Shown: positions 36,217-45,636 of the stretch, in pieces
Layout of the letters: each line of letters starts with the position of its first letter
Numbering within the stretch: the stretch's first letter is position 1
Assembly: GCA_016790515.1 (NCBI GenBank)
Contig: JAEUOY010000079.1
Coordinates: forward strand, 1-64,000
Source of the DNA: Burkholderiaceae bacterium
GTDB taxonomy: Bacteria; Pseudomonadota; Gammaproteobacteria; Burkholderiales; Burkholderiaceae_C
DNA length: 64,000 bases
Direction: 5' to 3'
The notes under the pieces: model-generated
Databases searched by the model: none
Seen by the model: the letters and a program-made list of their open reading frames with translations, nothing else
Told to the model about the DNA's origin: nothing
Translations under genes and position numbers: made by a program

Positions 36217-37251
36217 TCAGCTGTCCAAGCCGAAGTCGAGCAACACCTTGCAGCTTTCGCGCGGGTTGCGCTCGGCAATGTCGAAGGCGCCACGCACGTC
36301 GCGGAAATCGACCTGGTGGGTGATGATCTGGCCGGGGTCGACCAGGCCGCGCGCGATCCAGTCGATCACGGTCGGGAACATCGCGCAGTTCAGCCGCGAG
36401 GCGTAGAGCGTCAGCTCCTTCTTCGTCAGCTCCTGCTGCGGGATCGCCGACGGCGTGTTCGAGAAGCCGAGCACGCCGATGCGCCCGGCCGGCGCGGCAA
36501 TGCGCACCGCTTCCTCGAGGATGGACGGGTGGCACACCGCGTCGTAAATCAGCGTCGGCCCGCCGGCCACGCCACGCCGCGCCAGCGCCTCGGGCAGCGG
36601 TTCGCGCAAGGTGTTGATGGTCTCGTCCTCGGCCGCACCGATGCTGCGCGCAAGCGCCAGGCGTTCGTCGAAGTGGTCGGTGATGTAGGCCTTGATGCCG
36701 TAGACCTTCTTCAGCACCTGCAGCAGGTTCAGGCCGACCGGGCCAGCGCCGTAGATCAGCGCGATGTCGCTGGGCAGCACGCCGGTGCGGTGCGTGACGT
36801 TGGCCGCCACCGCGAAGGGTTCGATCACCGATGCACTTGGCAGCGCGAGGCCGGCCGGGATGACATAGGCGTTCTTCTCCGGCGCGCAGACAAACTGGCT
36901 GAAGCCGCCGTCGCGGTGCACGCCGATGACCTGCAGCCGGCTGCAGACGTTCTGCCGGCCGATGCGGCAGGCGTGGCACTGGCCGCAGCTGATCACCGGG
37001 TCGACGACGACGGTCTCGCCGATGCGCGACGGGCTGACACCCTCGCCCACTGCACCGATGCGGCCGACGAACTCGTGGCCGATGATGCGCGGGTACAGCA
37101 CGAACGGGTTCATGCCGTGGAAGATGTGCAGGTCCGAGCCGCAGATGCCGGCGAAGCGCACACGCACGCGCACCTCGCCCGGCCCGGGTTCGGGCATCGG
37201 CCGTTCCAGGACGGCCATGCTGTTGGGTTGATCGACGACGACGCTCAACAT
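36217..37251 (-). CDS. Zinc-dependent medium-chain alcohol/sugar-acid dehydrogenase
   Basis: 344 residues. MDR features: the catalytic zinc site GICGSDLHIFHG and GHEFVGRIGAVGEGV, the structural zinc cysteines in CGQCHACRIGRQNVC, and the Rossmann segment ALIYGAGPVGLNLLQVLKKVYG. It is close in style to L-galactonate/L-idonate-5-dehydrogenases (LgoD/YjjN type). Position between KDG kinase and mannonate dehydratase suggests oxidation of a hexonate to a keto acid such as fructuronate or tagaturonate; the substrate is inferred. A GAGGAAAC site precedes ATG 37251. Confidence 0.85.
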   Translation of the reverse strand: MLSVVVDQPNSMAVLERPMPEPGPGEVRVRVRFAGICGSDLHIFHGMNPFVLYPRIIGHEFVGRIGAVGEGVSPSRIGETVVVDPVISCGQCHACRIGRQNVCSRLQVIGVHRDGGFSQFVCAPEKNAYVIPAGLALPSASVIEPFAVAANVTHRTGVLPSDIALIYGAGPVGLNLLQVLKKVYGIKAYITDHFDERLALARSIGAAEDETINTLREPLPEALARRGVAGGPTLIYDAVCHPSILEEAVRIAAPAGRIGVLGFSNTPSAIPQQELTKKELTLYASRLNCAMFPTVIDWIARGLVDPGQIITHQVDFRDVRGAFDIAERNPRESCKVLLDFGLDS

Positions 37252-37301
37252 GATTTGAAGTTTCCTCGGGGTTCGGGGGTGTTCAGGTGAGGTGGACTGG
37301 C

Positions 37302-38510
37302 TCACCAGTTCCACATCGAGCCGTCGCGCAGCCGCGCCACCGGCAGGTAGGCGCGCTCGTACGGGTACTTGGCGGCCAGCGCTTCGTCGATGTCGACGCC
37401 CAGGCCCGGCACCTCGTCCATCACCAGATAGCCGTCCTCGAAGCGGTAGTTGTGCGGGAAGACCTCATCGGTCAGCGGCGTGTGCGGCATCAGTTCCTGG
37501 ACGCCGAAGTTGGGCACCCACAGGCCGAAATTCACCGCCGCGGCCATCGTCACCGGCGACAGGTCGGTGGCGCCGTGGAAGCCGGTGCGCACCTGGTGCA
37601 TCGCGGCGAAGTCGGCGATGCGCCGCACATGGGTGATGCCGCCGGCATGCACGATGGTCGAGCGGATGTAGTCGATCAGCTGCTCGCTGATCAGCTGCTT
37701 GCAGTCCCAGATCGAGTTGAACACCTCGCCCACCGCCAGCGGCGTGGTCGTGTGCTGGCGGATCAGCCGGAAGGCTTCCTGGTTCTCGGCCGGCGTCGCG
37801 TCCTCGATCCAGAACAGGTGGTGCGGCTCGAGTTCCTTGCCCAGGCGCGCGGCCTCGATCGGCGTCAGCCGGTGGTGGGCGTCGTGCAGCAGGTGCAGGT
37901 CGGGGCCGACCGCATCGCGCACTTTGCGGAACAGTTCGGGCGTGTGGCGCAGGTAGAGCGCGGTGTCCCAGGGTTCTTCGGGCGGCAGGCCCTTCTCGGC
38001 CGGCTCGTAGAAACCCTGGGTCTTGCCGACGCCGTAGGTCTTGGCCAGGCCCGGCACGCCCGACTGCACGCGGATTGCCTTGTAGCCCTCCTCGACATGC
38101 TGCTGCACCGCCTCGACCGCCTCGGCGTGGTCGCGGCCGTTGGCGTGGCCGTAGACCATCAGTCCGCTGCGGCTCTTGCCACCGAGCAGCTCGTAGACCG
38201 GCATGCCGGCGAGCTTGCCCTTGATGTCCCACAGCGCCATGTCGATCGCCGCGATCGCGGTCATCGTCACCGGGCCGCGCCGCCAGTAGGCACCGCGGTA
38301 GAGGTACTGCCAGATGTCCTCGATCTGGCGCGGGTCGCGACCGATCAGGCAGGGCACGACATGCTCCTCGAGGTAGGCCTTGACCGCCAATTCACGCCCG
38401 TTGAGCGTGGCGTCCCCGAGGCCGTAGACACCGTCGTCGGTGACCACCTTGACGGTGACGAAGTTGCGTCCCGGGCAGGTGACGATGAGCTGGATGCGTT
38501 CGATCTTCAA
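37302..38510 (-). CDS. manD: D-mannonate dehydratase (enolase superfamily)
   Basis: 402 residues from TTG 38510 (M-K-I-E-R-I-Q), matching the fixed ManD length, with GAGGA eight bases upstream. Key residues: LHDAHHRL with metal-binding D210 and catalytic H212, [21 protein letters not shown] and [21 protein letters not shown]-like residues ([14 protein letters not shown]) lie in the ManD-specific region. It dehydrates D-mannonate to 2-keto-3-deoxygluconate. Some relatives act slowly on gluconate, but the neighbouring fructuronate-reductase-like gene supports a genuine mannonate route. Confidence 0.92.
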   Translation of the reverse strand: MKIERIQLIVTCPGRNFVTVKVVTDDGVYGLGDATLNGRELAVKAYLEEHVVPCLIGRDPRQIEDIWQYLYRGAYWRRGPVTMTAIAAIDMALWDIKGKLAGMPVYELLGGKSRSGLMVYGHANGRDHAEAVEAVQQHVEEGYKAIRVQSGVPGLAKTYGVGKTQGFYEPAEKGLPPEEPWDTALYLRHTPELFRKVRDAVGPDLHLLHDAHHRLTPIEAARLGKELEPHHLFWIEDATPAENQEAFRLIRQHTTTPLAVGEVFNSIWDCKQLISEQLIDYIRSTIVHAGGITHVRRIADFAAMHQVRTGFHGATDLSPVTMAAAVNFGLWVPNFGVQELMPHTPLTDEVFPHNYRFEDGYLVMDEVPGLGVDIDEALAAKYPYERAYLPVARLRDGSMWNW

Positions 38511-38542
38511 GGCAGATCCTCGGTGAGGCCTCAAGGGGCGGG

Positions 38543-39334
38543 TCAATCGGTGAAGTAGCTCGCCGGCGCCTGCTGACGCAGCGCGGCGAGGTGTTCGGTG
38601 ATGTGGTTGATGTGCGCGGCCACACTGGCGCCCAGCCCGGCGACGTCGCGCCCGGCCATCTGGGCGAGCATCTGCTCGTGTTCCCGCAGCGCGCGGTCGG
38701 CGTGCCCGGCGACATGGCCGAGCAGCAACCAGCGCACCCGGTCGAACTGGCGCTTGATCGGCTCCAGCATGGTCCAGACATGGGCGCGGCCGGCGAACTC
38801 GAACAGGCGCCGGTGCATCAGCTCGTCGAGTTCGGAGAACTGGTCGACCTGGCCATCGGCCACCGCCTGGCGCTGGCGCTCGACGATGCGACCGAACTCG
38901 GCCAGCTGCTCGGGCGTGATCGCCAGCGCCAGCTGTACATGGCTGGCGCATTCAAGCGTGCTGCGCACGAAGCGGCCCTCCTCGAGCAGCGACAGGCTGA
39001 CCGGCGCAACCAGCGTGCCGACCTGGCGGTAGATCTGCACCAGCTGCTCCTCGGCCAGCTGGGCCAGCGCTTCGCGCACCGGCGTGCGGCTGACGGCGAT
39101 CAGCGACGAGATCGTGGCCTCAGACAGCGCCGTGCGCGGGGGCAGCACACCGCGCAGGATGGCTTGCTGCAGCGCGTCGTGCACCTGCGCGGTGTACGAA
39201 CGCGCCGGATCGAGCTTGAAGTCCGCCAGTGCCGCCGCCAACGCGCCGTCGACGGCCGATTCTTCGGGCTTGCTGTCGCGGCTGGTGGGGCGGGTGGTCA
39301 TGGCGGAGCCTGGGTTCGATTTGTTGGTCTTCAT
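38543..39334 (-). CDS. GntR-family (FadR/FCD) regulator of the hexuronate genes
   Basis: 263 residues from ATG 39334; ATG 39301 is a possible shorter start. A winged helix ([44 protein letters not shown]) is followed by an all-helical FCD ligand domain with metal-type ligands ([29 protein letters not shown]). FCD regulators commonly sense hexuronates or their ketoacids. It is the first gene of the leftward operon and its start lies five bases from one copy of the 14-bp operator candidate, so it probably represses itself and the rightward operon. Confidence 0.9.
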   Translation of the reverse strand: MKTNKSNPGSAMTTRPTSRDSKPEESAVDGALAAALADFKLDPARSYTAQVHDALQQAILRGVLPPRTALSEATISSLIAVSRTPVREALAQLAEEQLVQIYRQVGTLVAPVSLSLLEEGRFVRSTLECASHVQLALAITPEQLAEFGRIVERQRQAVADGQVDQFSELDELMHRRLFEFAGRAHVWTMLEPIKRQFDRVRWLLLGHVAGHADRALREHEQMLAQMAGRDVAGLGASVAAHINHITEHLAALRQQAPASYFTD

Positions 39335-39338
39335 GTTA

Positions 39339-39352
39339 CACCATGGTAGTGT
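39339..39352. promoter_or_regulatory. GntR operator candidate, copy 1
   Basis: CACCATGGTAGTGT, centred on the palindrome ACCATGGT. It is identical to the copy at 39435. It lies immediately upstream of the GntR start, where binding would block its own expression. CCATGG-centred sites are in keeping with FCD-type GntR operators. Confidence 0.6.
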
Positions 39353-39434
39353 GTTGTAAACTGAGCTTTATTTAAGGGTTTACACGGATAAGTTTGGTCA
39401 ATTCCGCCGTCTATGATGCGTCAAGTCGCCATGG

Positions 39435-39448
39435 CACCATGGTAGTGT
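39435..39448. promoter_or_regulatory. GntR operator candidate, copy 2
   Basis: Exact second copy of CACCATGGTAGTGT, 96 bp from the first (about nine helical turns), so both face the same side of the helix. It lies 85 bp upstream of the uxuB-like gene and just after a TATGAT element at 39412, a possible -10 box for the rightward operon. Confidence 0.6.
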
Positions 39449-39519
39449 TCAGAGAGATAGCACTGATTCTGCAACCTCCACAGGCCCCGAGAGATGCACC
39501 TGACCCGGTCGATTCAACG

Positions 39520-40989
39520 ATGAGCCCGTCGAAGACAAGGCTGTCGCAAGCGAGCCTGGCCGCGCTGAACGGCGCGGTCGAGCGCCCGGCCTACGACCGC
39601 AGCCAGCTGGCCACCGGCATCGTCCACCTCGGTCTGGGCGCCTTCCACCGCGCCCACCAGGCGGTCTACACCGAGGCGCTGCTCGCCGGCGGCGACAAGC
39701 GCTGGGGCATCGTCGGCGTCAGCCTGCGGGACCCGCGCCCGGCCGAAGCCCTGGCGGCGCAGGACCATCTGTACTCGGTCACCGAGCGCCATGGCGAATC
39801 CGCCCGCACCCGTGTCGTCGGCGCGCTTCGCGGCGCGCTGTTCGCGCCGCGGGCGATGCCGGCGGTGATCGCCGCGATCGCCGACCCGGCGACCTCGATC
39901 GTCACGCTCACCGTCACCGAGAAGGGCTACAGCCAGAACCCGGCGACCGGCGAACTGGACCTGGCCGACCCCGGCATCCGGCACGACCTGCTGAACCCCG
40001 ACACGCCGCAGACCACGCTGGGCGTGCTGGCCGCTGGCCTGCGCCGCCGCGCCGCCGGCGCGCCGATCTCGATCGTCTGCTGCGACAACATGGCCGGCAA
40101 CGGCGATACGCTGCGCAAGTTGCTGGTGCAGTACGCCAGCCAGGTTGACGCCACACTGGCGCGGCGTATCGAGTGCGACATCGGCCTGCCCAACAGCATG
40201 GTCGACCGCATCGTGCCGGCCGCCACGCCCGATTCGCTGGACTGGGCCGCCGCCCGGCTGGGCCAGCGCGACGAAGCGGCGATCGTCTGCGAGCCGTTCA
40301 CGCAATGGGTCATCGAAGACCGGTTCAGCGGCCCGCGCCCGGCCTGGGAAGACGCCGGCGCGGTGCTGACCAGCGACGTGCGCCCGTACCAGGCGATGAA
40401 ACTGCGCCTGCTCAACGGCACCCATTCGGCGCTGGCCTACGCCGGCCAGCTGTGCGGGCTGGAGACGGTGTCGGACGCGATGCAGCACCCGCAGGTCGGC
40501 GCATTCGCACGCCGGCTGATGCTGGAAGACCTGCGCGCGACCGTCGCTGCGCCAGCCGGCTACGACGTGCTGGCCTACTGCGGCGAGTTGCTGACGCGCT
40601 TCCAGAATCCGGCGCTGGCCCACCGCACCCAGCAGGTCGCGATGGACGGAACGCAGAAGGTGCCGGTGCGCTGGCTGCCGGCACTGCGCGAAAGCCTGGC
40701 TGCCGGCTTCGAGCGGCCCCAGCTCGAGCGCGCGCTGGCTGCCTGGCTGCATTACCTGGCCAGCGGCCGCAGCGACCTCTGCACTGCGCTGGTGATCAGC
40801 GACCCCGGCGCGCCGGCACTGGCCGACAAGTTGCGCTCGGCCGCCGATCCGCGCGCAGCGGTACAGGCCGCGCTGGCCCAGACCGCCGTGTTCGGCGCCG
40901 ACCCCTGGCCAACGGCCTTCGTCGACCGGTTGGCCACGCATCTCTCGACCCTGCGCCGCGGCGGCATCAGCGCCCTGCTCGGCGCCTGA
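39520..40989 (+). CDS. uxuB: Mannitol dehydrogenase family, probably D-fructuronate (mannonate) oxidoreductase
   Basis: 489 residues. Polyol-specific long-chain dehydrogenase signatures: GIVHLGLGAFHRAHQAVYTEALL, VTLTVTEKGYSQNP, ISIVCCDNMAGNGDTLRKLL, PNSMVDRIVP, and YQAMKLRLLNGTHSALAY with the catalytic Lys. It reduces fructuronate to mannonate with NADH, which ManD then dehydrates. The gene opens the rightward operon with the TRAP transporter. Mannitol or arabinitol specificity is possible on sequence alone, but the pathway context favours UxuB. Confidence 0.82.
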   Translation: MSPSKTRLSQASLAALNGAVERPAYDRSQLATGIVHLGLGAFHRAHQAVYTEALLAGGDKRWGIVGVSLRDPRPAEALAAQDHLYSVTERHGESARTRVVGALRGALFAPRAMPAVIAAIADPATSIVTLTVTEKGYSQNPATGELDLADPGIRHDLLNPDTPQTTLGVLAAGLRRRAAGAPISIVCCDNMAGNGDTLRKLLVQYASQVDATLARRIECDIGLPNSMVDRIVPAATPDSLDWAAARLGQRDEAAIVCEPFTQWVIEDRFSGPRPAWEDAGAVLTSDVRPYQAMKLRLLNGTHSALAYAGQLCGLETVSDAMQHPQVGAFARRLMLEDLRATVAAPAGYDVLAYCGELLTRFQNPALAHRTQQVAMDGTQKVPVRWLPALRESLAAGFERPQLERALAAWLHYLASGRSDLCTALVISDPGAPALADKLRSAADPRAAVQAALAQTAVFGADPWPTAFVDRLATHLSTLRRGGISALLGA

Positions 40990-41027
40990 CCCGTTCCCTA
41001 CTGCGACACCTCACTGGAGACCCCTAC

Positions 41028-42044
41028 ATGACGATCAACCTGACCCGGCGCCAGTTCGGCACCGCCTTCGCCGCCACCGGGCTGGCCACCAGCTTCCCCA
41101 GCGTTTTCGCGCAGGGAAGCGAGATCAAGCTGAAGTACGGCACCGCCTTCCCGGCCGACCACCCCGGCACGCTGCGCATCAAAGAAGCCGCCGAGGCGAT
41201 CCGCAAGGACACCGGCGGCAAGGTCGACCTGCAGGTCTACCCGACCAGCCAGCTCGGCAGCGAGCCCGACATGATCTCGCAGACCCGCGCCGGCGCGATC
41301 GACTTCATGTCGACGGCCGGCACCAACCTGCAGACCCTGGTGCCCACCGCAGGCATCAACGGCGTGGCCTTCGCCTTCAAGGACTACGACACCGTGTGGG
41401 CCGCGATGGACGGCGATCTCGGCGCCCATGTGCGCACGGCGCTGGCCAAGGTCAACCTCCACGCCTTCGACAAGGTGCTGGACAACGGCTACCGCAACAT
41501 CACCTCGGCGACCAGGCCGATCGTCACGCCGGCCGACCTGAAGGGCTTCAAGATCCGTGTGCCAGGCATCCCACTGTGGATCTCGATGTTCAAGGCGCTG
41601 GGCGCTTCGCCCACCGCAATTCCGTTCGGCGAGCTGTACTCGTCGCTGCAGACCAAGGTGGTCGACGGCCAGGAGAACCCGCTGGCGCTGATCCAGAGCG
41701 CCAAGCTCTACGAAGTGCAGAAGTTCTGCTCGCTGACCGGCCACACCTGGGACGGCCACTTCATCTTCGGCAACGCGAAGAAGATGCAGTCGCTGCCCAG
41801 GGAAGTGCAGGAGGCGCTGACCAAGCACCTCAATGCCGCCGCGCTGAAGCAGCGCGAGGACATCGCCCGGCTGAACCACGATGCGCAGGCGCAACTGACC
41901 AAGCTCGGCATCGCCTTCAACAAGCCCGATGCCGCGCCGTTCCGCGACCTGCTCAAGAGCGCCGGCTTCTACACCGAATGGAAGGCCAAGTACGGCGACG
42001 AAGTCTGGGCCAAGCTCGAGAAGTATTCGGGCAAGCTGGCCTGA
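41028..42044 (+). CDS. TRAP transporter substrate-binding protein (DctP family)
   Basis: 338 residues. The signal has a twin-arginine-like start (LTRRQFGTAFAATGLATS). DctP features: YGTAFPADHPGTLRIKEAAEAI, PTSQLGSEPDMISQTRAG, the carboxylate-binding Arg region LKGFKIRVPGIPLWISMFKALGASPTAIPFGELYSSLQTKVVDGQENPL. A ligand with a carboxylate is expected; hexuronate or hexonate is inferred from the catabolic neighbours. It starts 38 bp after uxuB and feeds the fused membrane component encoded next. Confidence 0.92.
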   Translation: MTINLTRRQFGTAFAATGLATSFPSVFAQGSEIKLKYGTAFPADHPGTLRIKEAAEAIRKDTGGKVDLQVYPTSQLGSEPDMISQTRAGAIDFMSTAGTNLQTLVPTAGINGVAFAFKDYDTVWAAMDGDLGAHVRTALAKVNLHAFDKVLDNGYRNITSATRPIVTPADLKGFKIRVPGIPLWISMFKALGASPTAIPFGELYSSLQTKVVDGQENPLALIQSAKLYEVQKFCSLTGHTWDGHFIFGNAKKMQSLPREVQEALTKHLNAAALKQREDIARLNHDAQAQLTKLGIAFNKPDAAPFRDLLKSAGFYTEWKAKYGDEVWAKLEKYSGKLA

Positions 42045-42086
42045 GCGGCCGCTTCCCAGACCCCACGCATCGCACAGGAGTCATCG

Positions 42087-43946
42087 ATGTCGATCGCTGC
42101 CGATCCACTCGTTCCCGCCGCGCCGGCAACGTTCCCCAGGCTGGACCGGCTGCTGGCCTGGATCACCGAACTGCCCGCCGCGGCCCTGGTGATGGCCGAG
42201 ATCGTCATCCTCGGGGGTGGTGCGTTTGCGCGCTATGCGCTGCACGCGCCGATCCCCTGGACCGATGAACTGGCCAGCATCCTGTTCCTGTGGCTGGCGA
42301 TGCTGGGCTCGTGCATCGCGCTGCGCCGCGGCGCCCACATGCAGCTGACGACCTTCGTGAAGGACTTGTCGCCCGAGCGGCGGGCCTGGGTCGACGCGCT
42401 GGGCCTATGCCTGGTTGTGGGCTTCCTGCTGATGCTGGTGGGTCCGGCCTGGGAGCGTCTGCACGAGGAACTCGAGGTCTCGACACCGGTGCTGGAGATC
42501 AGCGAAGGCTGGCGCGCCGCCGCGGTCTGTGTCGGCGCAGTGCTGATGCTGGTCACTGCGGTGACCCGGCTGCTCGAACAATCGGCCCGCAAGCAGATCA
42601 TCGTCAGTGCGGTCGCGGTGGCCGTGGCGGGTGCGGCGTTCTGGGCCCTGGCCCCGGCGCTGTCCAGCCTGGGCAACCTGAACCTGGTGATCTTCTTCCT
42701 GCTGATGCTGGTCGGCTGCATCGTGATCGGCGTGCCGATCGCGTTCGCCTTCGGGCTGGCGACGATGTCCTACCTTGCCTTCTCGACCTCGACGCCGCTG
42801 TCGATCATGCCGAACCGGGTGCAGGAGGGCATGTCGCACCTGATCCTGCTGGCGGTGCCGCTGTTCGTGTTCCTCGGTGCGCTGATCGAGATGACCGGCC
42901 TGGCGCGGGCGATGATCAACTTCCTGGTCGGCCTGATCGGCCATGTGCGCGGCGGCCTGCAGTATGTGCTGCTGGGCGCGATGTACATCGTCTCGGGCAT
43001 CTCGGGCGCCAAGGCGGCCGACATGGCCGCGGTGGCGCCGGCGCTGTTCCCCGAGATGAAGAAGCGCGGCAGCAAGGACGGCGACCTGATCGGTCTGCTG
43101 TCGGCTTCGGGGGCGATGTCGGAGACCATCCCGCCGAGCATCGTGCTGATCACCGTCGGCTCGGTCACCGGCGTTTCGATCACCGCTCTGTTCATCGGCG
43201 GCCTGATTCCCGCGGTGGTTGGCCTGGTGCTGATGGCCGGGGTCGTCTGGTTCCAGACCCGCAAGGAGGACATGACCGGCGTGAAGCGGGCCACGCGCGC
43301 GGATATCCTGAAGCTGCTGGGCATCGCACTGCCGGCGCTGGCGCTGCCGGTGATCATCCGCACTGCGGTGGTCGAGGGCGTCGCCACGGCGACCGAGGTT
43401 TCGACCATCGGCATCTTCTACACGCTGCTGGCCGGGCTGTTCGTCTACCGCCAGTTCGACTGGCGCCGCATCTACCCGATGCTGCTCGACACCGCGTCGC
43501 TGTCGGGGGCGATCCTGCTGATCGTCGGTTGCGCCACCGCGATGGCCTGGGCGCTGACGCAGTCGGGATTCGCCCAGGACCTGGTCAAGATCATGACCGC
43601 GGTGCCCGGCGGCAAGATGGGCTTCCTGCTGGTCTCGGCGCTGGCCTTCGTGATCCTGGGCAGCCTGCTCGAAGGCATCCCGGCGATCGTGCTGTTCGGC
43701 CCGCTGCTGTTCCCGATCGCCAAGCTGGTCGGCGTGCACGAGGTGCACTACGCGATGGTCGTGATCTTCGCGATGGGCCTGGGCCTGTTCGCGCCGCCCT
43801 TCGGTGTCGGCTTCTACGCTGCCTGCGCGATCGGGCGGGTCTCGCCGGACGTCGCGATGCCTCGCGTGTGGCCGCACATGGCGGCCTTGTTCGTCGCGCT
43901 GCTGTTGCTGGTGTTCGTGCCCTGGTTCTCGATCGGCTTCCTGTGA
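42087..43946 (+). CDS. TRAP transporter fused permease (DctQM)
   Basis: 619 residues. Residues 1 to about 175 form the small four-helix DctQ domain (PWTDELASILFLWLAMLGSCIALRRGAHM). A connecting helix follows, then a complete DctM domain of about 12 helices (VIGVPIAFAFGLATMSYLAF, GISGAKAADMAAVAPALFPEM, SGAMSETIPPSIVLI, GLFAPPFGVGFYAACAIG). Fusion of Q and M is known in sugar-acid TRAP systems. With the DctP protein it gives sodium-driven import. The operon seems to end here. Confidence 0.93.
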   Translation: MSIAADPLVPAAPATFPRLDRLLAWITELPAAALVMAEIVILGGGAFARYALHAPIPWTDELASILFLWLAMLGSCIALRRGAHMQLTTFVKDLSPERRAWVDALGLCLVVGFLLMLVGPAWERLHEELEVSTPVLEISEGWRAAAVCVGAVLMLVTAVTRLLEQSARKQIIVSAVAVAVAGAAFWALAPALSSLGNLNLVIFFLLMLVGCIVIGVPIAFAFGLATMSYLAFSTSTPLSIMPNRVQEGMSHLILLAVPLFVFLGALIEMTGLARAMINFLVGLIGHVRGGLQYVLLGAMYIVSGISGAKAADMAAVAPALFPEMKKRGSKDGDLIGLLSASGAMSETIPPSIVLITVGSVTGVSITALFIGGLIPAVVGLVLMAGVVWFQTRKEDMTGVKRATRADILKLLGIALPALALPVIIRTAVVEGVATATEVSTIGIFYTLLAGLFVYRQFDWRRIYPMLLDTASLSGAILLIVGCATAMAWALTQSGFAQDLVKIMTAVPGGKMGFLLVSALAFVILGSLLEGIPAIVLFGPLLFPIAKLVGVHEVHYAMVVIFAMGLGLFAPPFGVGFYAACAIGRVSPDVAMPRVWPHMAALFVALLLLVFVPWFSIGFL

Positions 43947-44417
43947 GAGCGGGGTATCCCTGTCGTTCGAAGCCAGCAGGACCATGGTGGTCGAGGTCGG
44001 AGGATCACAAACGGTCGGTCTGGAGAAGTCGTTCTATCACCTTCGACGAGGTGCTTGGGCCGAACGTGCCACTTGGCGATCCTTGACTGCCGGTTCCCGG
44101 ACGGCCGTGGCAATCCGCGCGCTGCGCCGCCTCAGCAGGTCACGAGGTCAGTTTGCGCAAGTCCCTTCGTGTAGTCGAGAACGGAGACGATCTCCGGAAT
44201 GACACGAAAGACAGCGACATCATCCGGCGCAGGCATCGTCATCTGAGTGGTCGCGGGCGGTGCGTGGGGGTACTTCTTTGGCAGCATCCCGAGCACCACC
44301 ACGCGAGCGGCGTCGTAACCCTGCTCGACCGACAGTTCGACGCCCAGCTCGCCGGTGACCAGGCTGCCATGGGCATAGATCCTTCTGCTGTGACTTCCTT
44401 GTTTCCTGCAAAGAAGT
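43947..44417. other. Decayed region with a RidA-like fragment
   Basis: No complete gene. On the minus strand, 44268-44385 reads IYAHGSLVTGELGVELSVEQ and continues GYDAARVVVLGML, which matches the middle of RidA/YjgF-like proteins. The frame then runs into unrelated residues and stops at 44132. The part nearest the TRAP gene (43947-44130) shows nothing I recognise. The whole looks like an eroded accessory stretch. Confidence 0.4.
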
Positions 44418-44573
44418 TCAGTGCATGACGCCGGCATAGACGTTCGGGAAGTGGTGCTCACGCAGATGCATGGTGGTGCCCATGACCTTGCACCCGTAGT
44501 CGGTGACGCGCCAACGCCGGGTGCGCGGAATCTTGGCGATGAGTCCGTGAGCGTGCAGCCGCCTGAAGCAGCG
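44418..44573 (-). pseudogene. Winged-helix protein fragment
   Basis: A minus-strand frame ending at 44418 reads RRLHAHGLIAKIPRTRRWRV, then TDYGCKVMGTTMHLREHHFP. The L-x-A-H-G-L-I-x-K-x-P-x-T-x-R pattern is that of a short winged-helix domain common in proteins near mobile elements. There is no start; it begins at the IS end described next. Only the C-terminal 50 or so residues survive. Confidence 0.4.
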
Positions 44574-44640
44574 TGACCTTGCCCCCGAAAACCGGATCCC
44601 TTGCTGAGTGATTCAATCCATGCAAGGAGAACGTGCCCGG
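44574..44640. mobile_element. Solo IS end related to the remnant at 34174
   Basis: 44574-44600 begins TGACCTTGCCCCCG and ends GGATCCC. It matches the repeat at 34174-34200 at 21 of 27 positions. The 40 bp that follow look like an IS leader (CAAGGAGAACGTG) but no transposase remains, and the LysR stop codon lies directly at the junction. I read it as the surviving left end of an IS3-type element. Confidence 0.5.
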
Positions 44641-45570
44641 CTACGCGCCCGTCGGCGGATCCAACAATGCATCGACCAGCGCACGAACCGTGTTCAGTGC
44701 CGCGCCCTGTGGCGTGATGCAGATGAGCAGTCGCCTCCGCGCCCAGGGGTCTGACAACGGAAGCACCCGGGTACCCAAGTCAAGGTAACGGGTCGCAGCA
44801 CTCTCCGGCATCACGGCGGCACCGGCGCCCGCCGCCACCAGCCGCGCGACGGCGTCGAACCCGCCCAGGCGCACCCGATGACGAGGTACGCGACCGCTGC
44901 GGCTGGCCTGGGCGGCCAGGAAGCGGCTGAGCCCGCTGTCGCGCGGCAGGCCCACCAGGGGCCCCTCCAGCAGTTCGCCGTAGCGGACGCTGCGTCGACG
45001 CCCGATCGCGTGGTGGCCTGGCAGCAGGGCCACCAGGCGGTCTTCGATCCATGGCTTCACGAGCAGTCCGGACGTGTCGACGTGGTCCGCCACGATGCCG
45101 AGATCAGCCGTGCCGCGGCGCAAGGCGTCGATCACGGCCTCGCTCGGCAACTCCTGCACGTCGACATCGAGGTCTGGCGTCGCCGAGAGGAAGCGCCCGA
45201 TCCTGCTCGGCAGTGCCTCGGACATCGCCGCGGTGTTGCACAGCAGTCTCAACGTGCCGCGCAGCCCGTGGCCGAAGCTGGCCATGTCGACATGCAGCGA
45301 CTCGAGCTCGGCCAGCACGCGGTTGGCGTGCCTGGCAAGGGCTCGTCCTGCATCGGTGGGTCTGACACCGGCCTTCGAGCGCTCCAGCAGTCGCGCGCCG
45401 GTAGCGTCCTCCAGGGCCTTCAGGCGGGCGCTGGCCGCGGCCAGCGACAGGTTCACCGCCGCGGCCGCGGCCGTGATGGTGCCGTGCTGCATCACCGCTG
45501 CGAACAGGTACAGATCGAAGGGGTCGATCCGGTAGTCGAGGGTTCGGCGTGCCCTGGCCATGGCGCGCAT
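44641..45570 (-). CDS. LysR-family transcriptional regulator
   Basis: 309 residues from ATG 45570, or 306 from ATG 45561. The N-terminal helix-turn-helix reads LYLFAAVMQHGTITAAAAAVNLSLAAASARLKALEDATGARLLER. The effector domain includes LPSEAVIDALRRGTADLGIVAD and GFDAVARLVAAGAGAAVMPESAA. It is divergent from the TauE/SafE-type transporter gene with 66 bp between the starts, the classic layout of a LysR regulator and its target. The inducer is unknown; an organic acid or sulfur compound may be guessed. Confidence 0.9.
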   Translation of the reverse strand: MRAMARARRTLDYRIDPFDLYLFAAVMQHGTITAAAAAVNLSLAAASARLKALEDATGARLLERSKAGVRPTDAGRALARHANRVLAELESLHVDMASFGHGLRGTLRLLCNTAAMSEALPSRIGRFLSATPDLDVDVQELPSEAVIDALRRGTADLGIVADHVDTSGLLVKPWIEDRLVALLPGHHAIGRRRSVRYGELLEGPLVGLPRDSGLSRFLAAQASRSGRVPRHRVRLGGFDAVARLVAAGAGAAVMPESAATRYLDLGTRVLPLSDPWARRRLLICITPQGAALNTVRALVDALLDPPTGA

Positions 45571-45636
45571 CCTACGGAACTGCCGAAGCCTGGGTGCGCA
45601 CCCTTGCGATGGACGGCGCCTGGGAGGATCGACACC

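Noticed and set aside
39380-39417. A full sigma-70 promoter for the rightward hexuronate operon
   Set aside because: TATGAT at 39412 is a fair -10 box, but no -35 element lies at a normal 16-18 bp spacing, so only the operators are listed.
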